A stretch of DNA of 45,958 nt, from assembly GCF_001468225.1 (NCBI RefSeq), contig NZ_LNRU01000019.1:1-45958 (forward strand), in the 5' to 3' direction. This DNA comes from Sphingopyxis sp. H053 (GTDB lineage: Bacteria; Pseudomonadota; Alphaproteobacteria; Sphingomonadales; Sphingomonadaceae). The notes under the pieces are model-generated. The model worked only from the letters and a program-made list of their open reading frames with translations, was not told the origin of the DNA and did no database searches. Every line of letters begins with the position of its first letter. Positions within the stretch are counted from its first letter, which is position 1. This document shows, piece by piece, positions 23,313 through 31,331 of the stretch. A program made the translations under genes and the position numbers.

Positions 23313-24494
23313 TTACGCCCCCGGCAAATCCAATATCCGCTTGGCGATGACGTTGAGCATGACTTCGCTCGTCCCGCCTTCGATCGAATTGGCCTTGGTG
23401 CGCAGCCAGCCGCGCGCGCGCGCGCCGCCCTTGGTCTCTTCGCTGTCCCATTCGAGCGCTTCGCTGCCGCCGCCCGACATGACGAGTTCGTGGCGGCGTT
23501 TGTTGAGCTCGGTGCCGACATATTTCATCATGTTCGACGACGCCGGATGCGCGCGGCCGGTCTTCCACATGTCCATGAAACGCTCGCCCATCGCGCGATA
23601 GGCAAAGACATCGACGTCGAACGCCGCCATTTCGGCGCGCAGGATCGGATCGTCGAGCTCGCCCGCTTCATTCTTGCCGAACGCCTTGGCAAAGGCGCCG
23701 CCGATGCTGACCATGTCACCACCCGCGCCGCCGCCCGAGATCATCTCGCGTTCGTGGCCGAGCAGATATTTGGCGACGTCCCAGCCGCGGTTCACTTCGC
23801 CGATGAACTGCGTCTTGGGCACTTCGACATCGTCGAAGAAGGTTTCGCAGAAGGGCGAGTTGCCGCTGATCAAGAGGATCGGCTTCGTCGTGACGCCCTT
23901 GCTCGCCATGTCGAAGAGCATGAAGGTGATGCCCTGATATTTGTTCGCCTTGTCGGTGCGGACGAGGCAGAAAATCCAGTCGGCCTTGTCGGCGTAGCTG
24001 GTCCAGATCTTCGAGCCGTTGACGACCCAATGGTCGCCCTTGTCTTCGCCAAAAGTCTGCAAGCTGACGAGGTCGCTGCCCGAGCCGGGCTCCGAATAGC
24101 CCTGGCACCAGCGGATTTCGCCGCGCGCGATCGGGTTCAGATATTCGACCTTCTGCTCCTCGGTGCCGAATTGCAGCAGCGCGGGCCCGAGCATCCAGAT
24201 GCCGAAGCTGTCGAGCGGCGAGCGCGCGTGGATGCGCTTCATTTCCTGTTTGAGGACCTTGGTCTGCTCGGGGGTCAGCCCGGCGCCGCCATAGGGCTTG
24301 GGCCAGTCGGGGACGGTGTAGCCTTTGGCGACGCACGCATCGAGCCACGCCTTCTGGGCGTCGTTCTTGAACACCCAATTGCGCCCGCCCCAGCAAACGT
24401 CGCCTTCGTCACGCACGGGCTCGCGCATTTCAGCGGGGCAGTTCGCCTCCAGCCAGTCCCGCACCTCGGCGCGGAAAGCGTCCAGTTCGCTCAT
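23313..24494 (-). CDS. Acyl-CoA dehydrogenase, catalytic subunit
   Basis: 393 residues. It should remove alpha-beta hydrogens from an acyl-CoA with FAD. GYSEPGSGSDLVSLQTFGED is the flavin segment, VVNGSKIWTSYADKADWIFC the substrate/flavin region, and TKANSIEGGTSEVMLNVIAK holds the catalytic Glu near the C-terminus. The acyl chain is not indicated; heteromeric relatives often act on bulky or ring-bearing chains. It is the first gene of the leftward group, opposite the SDR at 24668, with a palindromic operator in the shared 173-bp region. Confidence 0.93.
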   Translation of the reverse strand: MSELDAFRAEVRDWLEANCPAEMREPVRDEGDVCWGGRNWVFKNDAQKAWLDACVAKGYTVPDWPKPYGGAGLTPEQTKVLKQEMKRIHARSPLDSFGIWMLGPALLQFGTEEQKVEYLNPIARGEIRWCQGYSEPGSGSDLVSLQTFGEDKGDHWVVNGSKIWTSYADKADWIFCLVRTDKANKYQGITFMLFDMASKGVTTKPILLISGNSPFCETFFDDVEVPKTQFIGEVNRGWDVAKYLLGHEREMISGGGAGGDMVSIGGAFAKAFGKNEAGELDDPILRAEMAAFDVDVFAYRAMGERFMDMWKTGRAHPASSNMMKYVGTELNKRRHELVMSGGGSEALEWDSEETKGGARARGWLRTKANSIEGGTSEVMLNVIAKRILDLPGA

Positions 24495-24540
24495 CCTTTT
24501 GGCTCCTCTTCTGCGGCCAAATCTACGTCCGCTTCGCTAG

Positions 24541-24556
24541 TTTACGCAAGCGTCAA
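24541..24556. promoter_or_regulatory. Palindromic operator candidate 1 (TTTACGC-AA-GCGTCAA)
   Basis: Near-perfect 16-bp palindrome (six of seven arm bases) between divergent ACAD and SDR genes. It closely resembles TTTACGTGAACGTAAA at 27058-27073. A further half-site TTGACGC at 24609-24615 overlaps the 10-bp palindrome TGACGCGTCA. Such sites are typical of TetR- or MerR-type regulators of acyl-CoA catabolism; the regulator is not in the window. Confidence 0.55.
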
Positions 24557-24667
24557 CTTGGAGAAACGGGTCTGCCCTTACGGCGCCGTAGCGTCGGTTT
24601 GACCGCCGTTGACGCGTCACCTTTGGCGCCTAAGCTAAGTGGCAAAAGAAAACGGGAGAATGGGTCA

Positions 24668-25525
24668 ATGCGATTCGCAGGCAAGATAGCCGTCGTCACC
24701 GGAGCGGCGTCGGGCATCGGCAAGGCAGCGGTTTTGAAACTCGCGGGCGAGGGCGCGCACGTCTTCGCCGCCGACATCGACGAGGCGGGCGGACGCGCGC
24801 TCGCCGAACAGTCGAACGGCAGGATCGACTTCGTCCGCTGCGACGTCACCAAGCCATCGGACATCGAGGCGTTGATGAATAAAGCCGCGGCGAAAGCCGG
24901 GGGCATCGATATCGTCTTCAACAACGCCGCCGCCGCGGGCGACCGCGCGCCGATCGACGAGATCAGCCCCGAGGGCTGGGACCTGACGATGGACCTCGTG
25001 TTGAAATCGGTCGCGATGGGGATCCGTTATGCCGCGCCGCATATGAAGGGCCGCAAGGGTGCGAGCATCGTCAACACCGCGAGCGTCGCGGCATTGGGCG
25101 CGGGTTACTCGCCGATCGCCTATGCCGTCGCGAAGGCGGGCGTGCTTCATCTTTCCAAAATCGCCGCGACCGACCTCGCGCGCTACGGCATTCGCGTCAA
25201 CGCGATCTGCCCGGGGTTCATCAACACCAATATCTTCACCTCGTCGCTCGATGTGCCCGACGAGCATAAGGACCAGGCGAAGGCGATCATCGCGGGGATG
25301 AGCGAGGCCGCGCAGCCCGTCGCGCGCGGCGGCCAGCCCGAGGATATCGCCAACGCGGTCGCGTACCTCGCGAGCGAGGAGTCGAGCTTCATGACCGGCA
25401 CGCATATGCTGGTCGACGGCGGGCTGACGATCGGCCAGCGCCATGCGTGGGACCCCGAAGCCCCCGGGCTGTTCGACGCCCTCGTCGCGATGGAGGATGC
25501 GGCGAAGGCCGGGGCGCCGGCGTGA
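24668..25525 (+). CDS. Short-chain dehydrogenase/reductase
   Basis: 285 residues. Cofactor loop AVVTGAASGIGKAAVLKLAG; FNNAAAAGDRAPIDEI (NNAG-type); catalytic YSPIAYAVAKAGVLHLSK with a Ser upstream (NTASVAALG); AICPGFINTNIF. A short insert and an extended C-terminus (MLVDGGLTIGQRHAWDPEAP) differ from the minimal SDR length. The role is probably oxidation or reduction of a hydroxy/keto intermediate, substrate unknown. The ATG at 24668 (MRFAGK) is chosen by homology to SDR starts. It overlaps the next gene, whose GTG start lies in its last codons (GTGA), so they form an operon. Confidence 0.9.
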   Translation: MRFAGKIAVVTGAASGIGKAAVLKLAGEGAHVFAADIDEAGGRALAEQSNGRIDFVRCDVTKPSDIEALMNKAAAKAGGIDIVFNNAAAAGDRAPIDEISPEGWDLTMDLVLKSVAMGIRYAAPHMKGRKGASIVNTASVAALGAGYSPIAYAVAKAGVLHLSKIAATDLARYGIRVNAICPGFINTNIFTSSLDVPDEHKDQAKAIIAGMSEAAQPVARGGQPEDIANAVAYLASEESSFMTGTHMLVDGGLTIGQRHAWDPEAPGLFDALVAMEDAAKAGAPA

Positions 25526-26979
25526 ACGCGGCGATCGCCGCACCGAAAGCCACGCACCTGCCGGTCCGGCTGAAGGTCATGCACGGGCTGGGCAGCATCG
25601 CCTATGGCGTCAAGGACAACGGCTTTTCGACCTTCCTCCTGCTGTTCTACAATCAGGTGATTGGGCTCGACCCCGGCGTCGTCGGTGCCGCGATCATGGT
25701 CGCGCTGATCGCCGACGCCTTTGTCGATCCGGTGATCGGCGAGCTCACTGACCGCACGCGCAGCCGCTGGGGGCGGCGCCTGCCGTGGCTTTATGGCGCG
25801 CCGATCCCGCTCGCGATCATGTGGATGCTGCTGTGGCACCCACCCGAAATGAGCAATGCTATGACCGTGGCGTGGCTGATCGGCTTTGCGATCATCGTCC
25901 GCTCGCTCGTGTCGATGTGCGAAGTGCCGTCGGTCGCGATCGTGCCCGAACTCACCGGCGACTATGACGAACGCACCGTCGTCATGCGCTATCGCTTCCT
26001 CTTCGGCTGGGGCGGCGGCCTGCTCATCCTGCTGCTCGCCTATGGCGTGTTTTTCGGCGGCGCGAAGGGGCTCGTCAATCCCGACGGCTATTTCCCCTAT
26101 GCGCTGAGCGGCGCGCTGCTGATGGCGGGCGCGGTCCTGACCTCCGCCGCGGGGCAGCACAACCGCATCGCGGTGTCGAATCTCGATGATGCGAAACCCG
26201 CGACGACGCTGCGCCAGATCCTCGGCGAGATGCGCGACACGCTGTCGAACCGCGCCTTCCTGTGGCTGATCTTCGCCGCGCTGTTCGGCTTCGTGAATCA
26301 GGGCATTACCTTTTCGATGAACAATTACCTGCTCGGTTTCTTCTGGCAGTTCACGCAGGGCGAGATGGTCGCCTATGTCTTTCTGCTGTTCGCCTCGATG
26401 ATCGCGGCTTTCATACTCGTCGCGCCCGTGTCGGCGCGGCTCGGCAAGCGCGACGGCGCGATTTTCGCGGGCGCGATCTCGCTGCTCGTCAACAGCGGCA
26501 TCTATTTCGCGTGGATCCAGGGGTTTTTCCCCGGCATGCCGGGCAAGCCGAGCGTCGCAGCGATGTTCGCGCTCGTGTTCGTCTCCAACAGCTTCTCGAT
26601 CATCCTGATGATCCTGTCGTCGTCGATGATGGCCGATGTCGTCGAAGCGTCGCAGAGCGAGACCGGGCGTCGGTCGGAAGGGCTGTTCTTCGCGGGCTAT
26701 TTCTTCATGCAGAAATGCGCGACGGGTATCGGCATCTTCGCTGCGGGGCTGATCCTGTCGTTCGCGGCCTTTCCGGCGAATGCCAAGCCGGGCGAAGTCG
26801 GGAGCGACGTGCTCGGCAATCTCGCGCTCGGCTATGCGCTCGCGGTGCTGGTCATCGGCACGCTGGGGCTGATCGTGATGCGCAAATTCCCGATCTCGCG
26901 CGCCGATCACGAGGCGCGGCTGGCGCTGCTGGGCGACGTCGCACGCGGCGAACCCGATGCCACGGGGGCGCATCCGTAA
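25522..26979 (+). CDS. MFS transporter, GPH (glycoside-pentoside-hexuronide)-like
   Basis: 485 residues with about 12 membrane helices. GSIAYGVKDNGFSTFLLLFY, ADAFVDPVIGELTDRTRSRW and GRRLPWLYGAPIPLAIMWML are the N-terminal GPH/MelB-type sequence (D-P-x-x-G and R-x-G-R-R loops). GPH carriers move solutes with Na+ or H+. In catabolic clusters of sphingomonads similar proteins often accompany steroid or terpenoid genes, so the substrate may not be a sugar. The GTG at 25522 overlaps the previous stop by four bases. A palindromic operator lies downstream, just before the next gene. Confidence 0.88.
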   Translation: MNAAIAAPKATHLPVRLKVMHGLGSIAYGVKDNGFSTFLLLFYNQVIGLDPGVVGAAIMVALIADAFVDPVIGELTDRTRSRWGRRLPWLYGAPIPLAIMWMLLWHPPEMSNAMTVAWLIGFAIIVRSLVSMCEVPSVAIVPELTGDYDERTVVMRYRFLFGWGGGLLILLLAYGVFFGGAKGLVNPDGYFPYALSGALLMAGAVLTSAAGQHNRIAVSNLDDAKPATTLRQILGEMRDTLSNRAFLWLIFAALFGFVNQGITFSMNNYLLGFFWQFTQGEMVAYVFLLFASMIAAFILVAPVSARLGKRDGAIFAGAISLLVNSGIYFAWIQGFFPGMPGKPSVAAMFALVFVSNSFSIILMILSSSMMADVVEASQSETGRRSEGLFFAGYFFMQKCATGIGIFAAGLILSFAAFPANAKPGEVGSDVLGNLALGYALAVLVIGTLGLIVMRKFPISRADHEARLALLGDVARGEPDATGAHP

Positions 26980-27057
26980 CGATGATGTCGCCGGACGGCG
27001 GAATGATGTAATTTTGGGTCCGCGGGACTTGGCAAGGCCGACGAATCGGTCCAAAGG

Positions 27058-27073
27058 TTTACGTGAACGTAAA
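27058..27073 (+). promoter_or_regulatory. Palindromic operator candidate 2 (TTTACGT-GA-ACGTAAA)
   Basis: Perfect 7-bp arms around a 2-bp centre, ending 16 bp before the start codon of the ACAD10/11-like gene. It falls between the transporter and that gene, so a regulator here would separate the transporter from the rest of the cluster. Its presence makes an upstream GTG start at 27063 unlikely. Confidence 0.65.
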
Positions 27074-27089
27074 GGGAAAGGACGCGCAG

Positions 27090-28379
27090 ATGGACTTCGA
27101 TCTCACCGACCGGCAGGTCTATTGGCGCGACCGGGTACGCGATTTCATCGAACGCAAGGTTCGCCCCGCGGTCCCGACCTATAACGAACAGGACAAGGCG
27201 GGCGATCGCTGGAAGGTCATCCAGATCGTCGAGGATCTGAAGGCCGAAGCGAAAGAAGCCGGCATCTGGAACCTCTTCATGCCGCCCAAGTCCGCCGCGC
27301 ACCACCATGTCGACGAGACGTTCGAATTCGAAGGACCCGGCCTCTCCAACCTCGAATATGCGCTGTGCGCCGAGGAAATGGGCCGCGTCGGTTTCGCGAG
27401 CGAAGTGTTCAACTGCTCGGCGCCCGACACCGGCAATATGGAGGTGTTCCACCGGTACGGCACGCGCGCGCAGAAGGATAAATATCTCGGCCGGCTGATG
27501 AACGGGCAGATCCGTTCGGCCTTTCTGATGACCGAGCCGCGCGTCGCCTCGTCCGACGCGACGAACATTGAAACGCGCATCGAGCGCGATGGCGACGATT
27601 ATGTGATCAACGGCACCAAATGGTGGTCGTCGGGTGCGGGCGATCCGCGCTGCGAGGTCGCGATCGTGATGGGCAAGACCGACTTTGCCGCGAAGCGCCA
27701 CGCGCAGCAGTCGATGGTGCTGATGCCGCTGAATGCGCCGGGCGTGAACATCCTGCGCCACCTGCCCGTCTTCGGTTATGACGATGCGCCGCACGGCCAT
27801 ATGGAAATCGAGCTGAAAGACGTGCGCGTCAACGCCGAAGAGGCGATGCTGCTCGGCGAAGGCCGCGGGTTCGAGATCGCGCAGGGGCGCCTCGGGCCGG
27901 GCCGCATCCACCATTGCATGCGCACGATCGGTGTGGCGGAAGAAGCGATCGCGAAGATGGCGAAGCGGCTGCAGTCGCGCGTCGCCTTTGGCCGCAAGGT
28001 CGCCGAATACAGCATCTGGGAACATCGCCTCGCCCGCGCGCGCATCGATATCGAAATGACGCGCCTGCTCTGCCTGAAGGCCGCCGACATGATGGACAAG
28101 GTCGGCAACAAGTCGGCCGCGGCCGAGATCGCGATGATCAAGGTGCAGGCGCCGAACATGGCGCTGAAGATCATCGACGATGCGATCCAGGCGCATGGCG
28201 GCGGCGGCGTGTCGGAGGATTTCGGGCTCGCCAAAGCCTATGCGCACCAGCGTACGCTGCGCCTCGCCGACGGCCCCGACGAAGTCCACGAACGCGCGAT
28301 CGCGCGCATCGAGTTCGCCAAGCATAGCGAAGCGAGCGAGCCGGGCTTCTCGTCGGGCGACGTCGGCGTTTCGCGTTAA
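27090..28379 (+). CDS. ACAD10/ACAD11-like acyl-CoA dehydrogenase
   Basis: 429 residues. LMTEPRVASSDATNIETRI, VINGTKWWSSGAGDPRCEVA, FEIAQGRLGPGRIHHCMRTI and LRLADGPDEVHERAIARIEF are the signatures of the ACAD10/11 group, as in the C-terminal domain of the mammalian proteins and LvaC of the Pseudomonas levulinate pathway (from memory). An Asp, not Glu, sits at the usual catalytic-base place (ADGPDEVH). In those systems the enzyme works on a 4-phospho-acyl-CoA made by an APH-fold kinase, and the kinase gene is present at 29491. The ATG at 27090 follows AAAGGA by seven bases. A palindromic operator lies just upstream. Confidence 0.93.
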   Translation: MDFDLTDRQVYWRDRVRDFIERKVRPAVPTYNEQDKAGDRWKVIQIVEDLKAEAKEAGIWNLFMPPKSAAHHHVDETFEFEGPGLSNLEYALCAEEMGRVGFASEVFNCSAPDTGNMEVFHRYGTRAQKDKYLGRLMNGQIRSAFLMTEPRVASSDATNIETRIERDGDDYVINGTKWWSSGAGDPRCEVAIVMGKTDFAAKRHAQQSMVLMPLNAPGVNILRHLPVFGYDDAPHGHMEIELKDVRVNAEEAMLLGEGRGFEIAQGRLGPGRIHHCMRTIGVAEEAIAKMAKRLQSRVAFGRKVAEYSIWEHRLARARIDIEMTRLLCLKAADMMDKVGNKSAAAEIAMIKVQAPNMALKIIDDAIQAHGGGGVSEDFGLAKAYAHQRTLRLADGPDEVHERAIARIEFAKHSEASEPGFSSGDVGVSR

Positions 28380-28402
28380 AACCTGAAAACCGGAGAGCAA
28401 TA

Positions 28403-29494
28403 GTGACCAAAGCCGCGATTCTGATCGAACCGGGCAAGCCGCTGTCGATCGAGACGGTACAGATTGCCGACTGCGGCCCGCACGAGGTGCGCATCCGCAC
28501 CGCCGCGTGCGGGCTCTGCCATTCGGACCTGCATTTCATCGACGGCGCCTATCCGCACCCCCTCCCCGCGATCCCCGGCCACGAAGCCGCGGGCATCGTC
28601 GAGGCGGTCGGCAGCGAAGTGCGCACGGTGAAGGTCGGCGACGCGGTCGTCACCTGCCTGTCGGCTTTCTGCGGCCACTGCGAGTTCTGTGTGTCGGGCC
28701 GCATGTCGCTGTGCATGGGCGGCGATACGCGCCGCGCCGTCGGACAGCCGCCGCGGATCACGCGTCCCGACGGCAGCATCGTCAACCAGATGCTCAACCT
28801 GTCGGCCTTTGCCGAAACGATGCTCGTCCACGAACATGCGTGCGTCGCGATCGACCCCGCGATGCCGCTCGACCGCGCCGCGGTGATCGGCTGCGCGGTG
28901 ACGACGGGCGCGGGCACGATCTTCAACGCTTGCAAGGTGACGCCGGGCGAGACCGTCGCGGTCGTCGGTTGCGGCGGCGTCGGGCTCGCGACGATCAACG
29001 CCGCGAAGATCGCGGGCGCGGGGCGCATCATTGCCGCCGACCCGGTTCCCGAAAAGCGCGCGCTGGCAGTCAAGCTCGGCGCGACCGACGTCGTCGATGC
29101 ACTCGCCGACGATGCCGCAAAGCAGATTCTCGAAATCAGCAAGGGCGGCGTCGATCATGCAATCGAAGCCGTGGGCCGGCCGGCCTCGGCGAGCCTTGCG
29201 GTCGCCTCGCTGCGCCGCGGCGGCACCGCGACGATCCTCGGCATGATGCCGCTCGCCGAGAAAGTCGGGCTCAGCGCGATGGACCTGCTTTCGGGCAAGA
29301 AATTGCAGGGCGCGATCATGGGCGGCAACCGCTTCCCCGTCGACATTCCGCGCCTCGTCGATTTCTACCTGCGCGGCCTGCTCGACCTCGACTCGATCGT
29401 CGCCGAGACGATCCCGCTCGCCAGGGTCAACGAGGGTTTCGACAAAATGCGAAAGGGCGATGCCGCGCGGTCGGTCATCGTGTTCGACCAATGA
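28403..29494 (+). CDS. Zinc-dependent alcohol dehydrogenase (MDR family)
   Basis: 363 residues. GLCHSDLHFIDGAYPHPLPA and IPGHEAAGIVEAVG carry the catalytic zinc ligands; CLSAFCGHCEFCVSGRMSLC is the structural-zinc Cys cluster; VAVVGCGGVGLATINAAKIA is the NAD loop. It should oxidise an alcohol to aldehyde or ketone (or the reverse). In this cluster it could convert a 4-hydroxy/keto group, but no substrate is proven. It is 23 bp after the ACAD gene and overlaps the kinase gene by four bases, so it is one operon with both. Confidence 0.93.
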   Translation: MTKAAILIEPGKPLSIETVQIADCGPHEVRIRTAACGLCHSDLHFIDGAYPHPLPAIPGHEAAGIVEAVGSEVRTVKVGDAVVTCLSAFCGHCEFCVSGRMSLCMGGDTRRAVGQPPRITRPDGSIVNQMLNLSAFAETMLVHEHACVAIDPAMPLDRAAVIGCAVTTGAGTIFNACKVTPGETVAVVGCGGVGLATINAAKIAGAGRIIAADPVPEKRALAVKLGATDVVDALADDAAKQILEISKGGVDHAIEAVGRPASASLAVASLRRGGTATILGMMPLAEKVGLSAMDLLSGKKLQGAIMGGNRFPVDIPRLVDFYLRGLLDLDSIVAETIPLARVNEGFDKMRKGDAARSVIVFDQ

Positions 29495-30558
29495 CGATCG
29501 ACGCACAGAAAGCCTTTTCAGGCACCGTCGCACCCGAGGGCGCCGATGTGCTCGACGAAGCCAGGCTGGCCGCATGGATGGAAGCCAATGTCGAAGGCTT
29601 TGAAGGTCCGCTGACGCAGGGCAAATTCGCCGGCGGCCAGTCGAACCCGACGTACAAGATCAGCGCGCCGTCGGGCAATTATGTGCTGCGGCGCAAACCC
29701 TATGGCCCGCTGCTCCCGTCGGCGCATGCGGTCGACCGCGAGTATAAGGTGCAGGCGGGCCTGCACAAAATGGGCTTTCCGGTCGCGCGCCAATATGGCC
29801 TCTGCACCGACGACGATGTGGTCGGCAGCTGGTTCTATGTGATGGGTATGGTCGACGGCCACACGATCTGGGACGGCGCGATGCCGGGGTCGACCACCGA
29901 GAACCGCCGCGCCACATACGAAGCAATGATCGACACGCTCGCGGCGTTGCACAGTGTCGATGTCGAGGCGGCGGGGCTGTCGGACTTCGGCAAGCCCGGC
30001 AATTATTTCGGCCGGCAGGTCGACCGCTGGACCAAGCAATATCGCCTCTCCGAAACCGAGACGATGGACGAGATGGAGCGGCTCATCGAGTGGCTGCCTG
30101 CGACCTTGCCCGAGCAGACGCGGACGAGCGTCGTCCATGGCGATTATCGCATCGACAATATGATCTATGCCAAGGATCGGCCCGAAGTGCTCGCGGTGCT
30201 CGACTGGGAACTGTCGACCTTGGGCGATCCGCTCGCCGATTTCACTTATGTCGCGATGGCGTGGGTCACCGAAAATGGCGGCCGCTCCGGGGTCATGGAC
30301 CTCGACCGCGCGGCGCTCGGCATCCCCGAACTCGACGAGATGGTCGAGCGTTATTGCGCCGCCACGGGGCGCGACGGCGTGCCCGACATGAACTGGTATT
30401 TTGCGTATAATTTCTTCCGCCTCGCGGGCATCATCCAGGGGATCAAGAAGCGCGTAATCGAGGGCACCGCCTCGTCGCAGCACGCGAAGGACATGTCCGA
30501 ACGCGTCCGTCCGCTCGCCGAAAAGGCGTGGGACTTTGCCAAAAAGGCCGGTGCATGA
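29491..30558 (+). CDS. APH-fold kinase, ACAD10/11 N-terminal-domain type (LvaA-like)
   Basis: 355 residues. GKFAGGQSNPTYKISAPSGN, VLRRKPYGPLLPSAHAVDRE and FPVARQYGLCTDDDVVGSWF are close to the N-terminal domain of ACAD11; the kinase core is TSVVHGDYRIDNMIYAKD (catalytic HGDxxxxN) and VLDWELSTLGDPLADFTYVA (metal Asp). LvaA and ACAD10/11 kinases phosphorylate the 4-hydroxyl of 4-hydroxyacyl-CoA; that role is inferred here. In Pseudomonas a small LvaB helper is needed, and no LvaB-like gene lies beside it. It shares ATGA overlaps with both neighbours. Confidence 0.92.
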   Translation: MTIDAQKAFSGTVAPEGADVLDEARLAAWMEANVEGFEGPLTQGKFAGGQSNPTYKISAPSGNYVLRRKPYGPLLPSAHAVDREYKVQAGLHKMGFPVARQYGLCTDDDVVGSWFYVMGMVDGHTIWDGAMPGSTTENRRATYEAMIDTLAALHSVDVEAAGLSDFGKPGNYFGRQVDRWTKQYRLSETETMDEMERLIEWLPATLPEQTRTSVVHGDYRIDNMIYAKDRPEVLAVLDWELSTLGDPLADFTYVAMAWVTENGGRSGVMDLDRAALGIPELDEMVERYCAATGRDGVPDMNWYFAYNFFRLAGIIQGIKKRVIEGTASSQHAKDMSERVRPLAEKAWDFAKKAGA

Positions 30559-31331
30559 GCCTGTTCGACATGACCGGCCAGGTCGCGCTGATCACCGGAT
30601 CGTCGCGCGGCATCGGGAAAGCCACGGCGGAAGCGATGGCCGAACAGGGTGCGAAGGTCGTGATTTCGAGCCGCAAGGCCGACGCCTGCGAGGAGACCGC
30701 GGCCGAGATCAACGCGCGCTTCGGCGACGGCACCGCGATCGCGGTGCGCGCGAATATCTCTTCGAAGGAAGAGCTGGAGATATTGGTCGCCGAAACGCGC
30801 CGCGCCTTCGGCAAGATCACCACGCTGGTCTGCAACGCCGCGTCGAACCCTTATTATGGCCCCGGGCTCGGGATCAGCGACGACCAGTTCCGCAAGATCA
30901 TGGACAATAATATCCTGTCCAACCACTGGCTGATTTCGATGGTCGCACCCGAGATGCTCGAACGCGGCGAAGGGTCGATTACGATCATCAGCTCGATTGG
31001 CGGGCTGAAGGGATCGCCGATCATCGGCGCTTACGGGATTTCGAAAGCCGCGGACATGCAGGTCGCGCGCAATTTCGCGGTCGAATTCGGGCCGCGCGGC
31101 GTTCGCGTCAACTGCATCGCGCCGGGGCTGGTGCGCACCGATATGGCGCGCGCGCTGTGGGAAAATCCCGAGAACCTCAAACGATCGACCGCCGCTTCGA
31201 CCTTGAAGCGGATCGGCGAACCGCACGAGATCGCGGGCGCCGCGGTCTTCCTCGCCAGCAAGGCGGGGGCTTTCACCACCGGCCAGACCATCGTGTGCGA
31301 TGGCGGAGCCACGATTTCAGGAGGCGCATGA
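30555..31331 (+). CDS. Short-chain dehydrogenase/reductase (first of a tandem pair)
   Basis: 258 residues. VALITGSSRGIGKATAEAMA, LVCNAASNPYYGPGLGISDD, the Ser in ITIISSIGGLKG, AYGISKAADMQVARNFAVEF (Tyr-x3-Lys) and NCIAPGLVRTDMARAL define a classical SDR. It could be the hydroxyacyl oxidation step of this pathway; the substrate is unknown. The ATG at 30555 overlaps the kinase stop, and its own stop overlaps the next SDR start (ATGA). Confidence 0.93.
   Translation: MSLFDMTGQVALITGSSRGIGKATAEAMAEQGAKVVISSRKADACEETAAEINARFGDGTAIAVRANISSKEELEILVAETRRAFGKITTLVCNAASNPYYGPGLGISDDQFRKIMDNNILSNHWLISMVAPEMLERGEGSITIISSIGGLKGSPIIGAYGISKAADMQVARNFAVEFGPRGVRVNCIAPGLVRTDMARALWENPENLKRSTAASTLKRIGEPHEIAGAAVFLASKAGAFTTGQTIVCDGGATISGGA

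Noticed and set aside
28507..29490. Extension of the kinase reading frame upstream over the alcohol dehydrogenase
   Set aside because: The upstream residues are Arg-rich frame-shadow sequence; the kinase homology begins after the ATG at 29491, which has the usual ATGA overlap.
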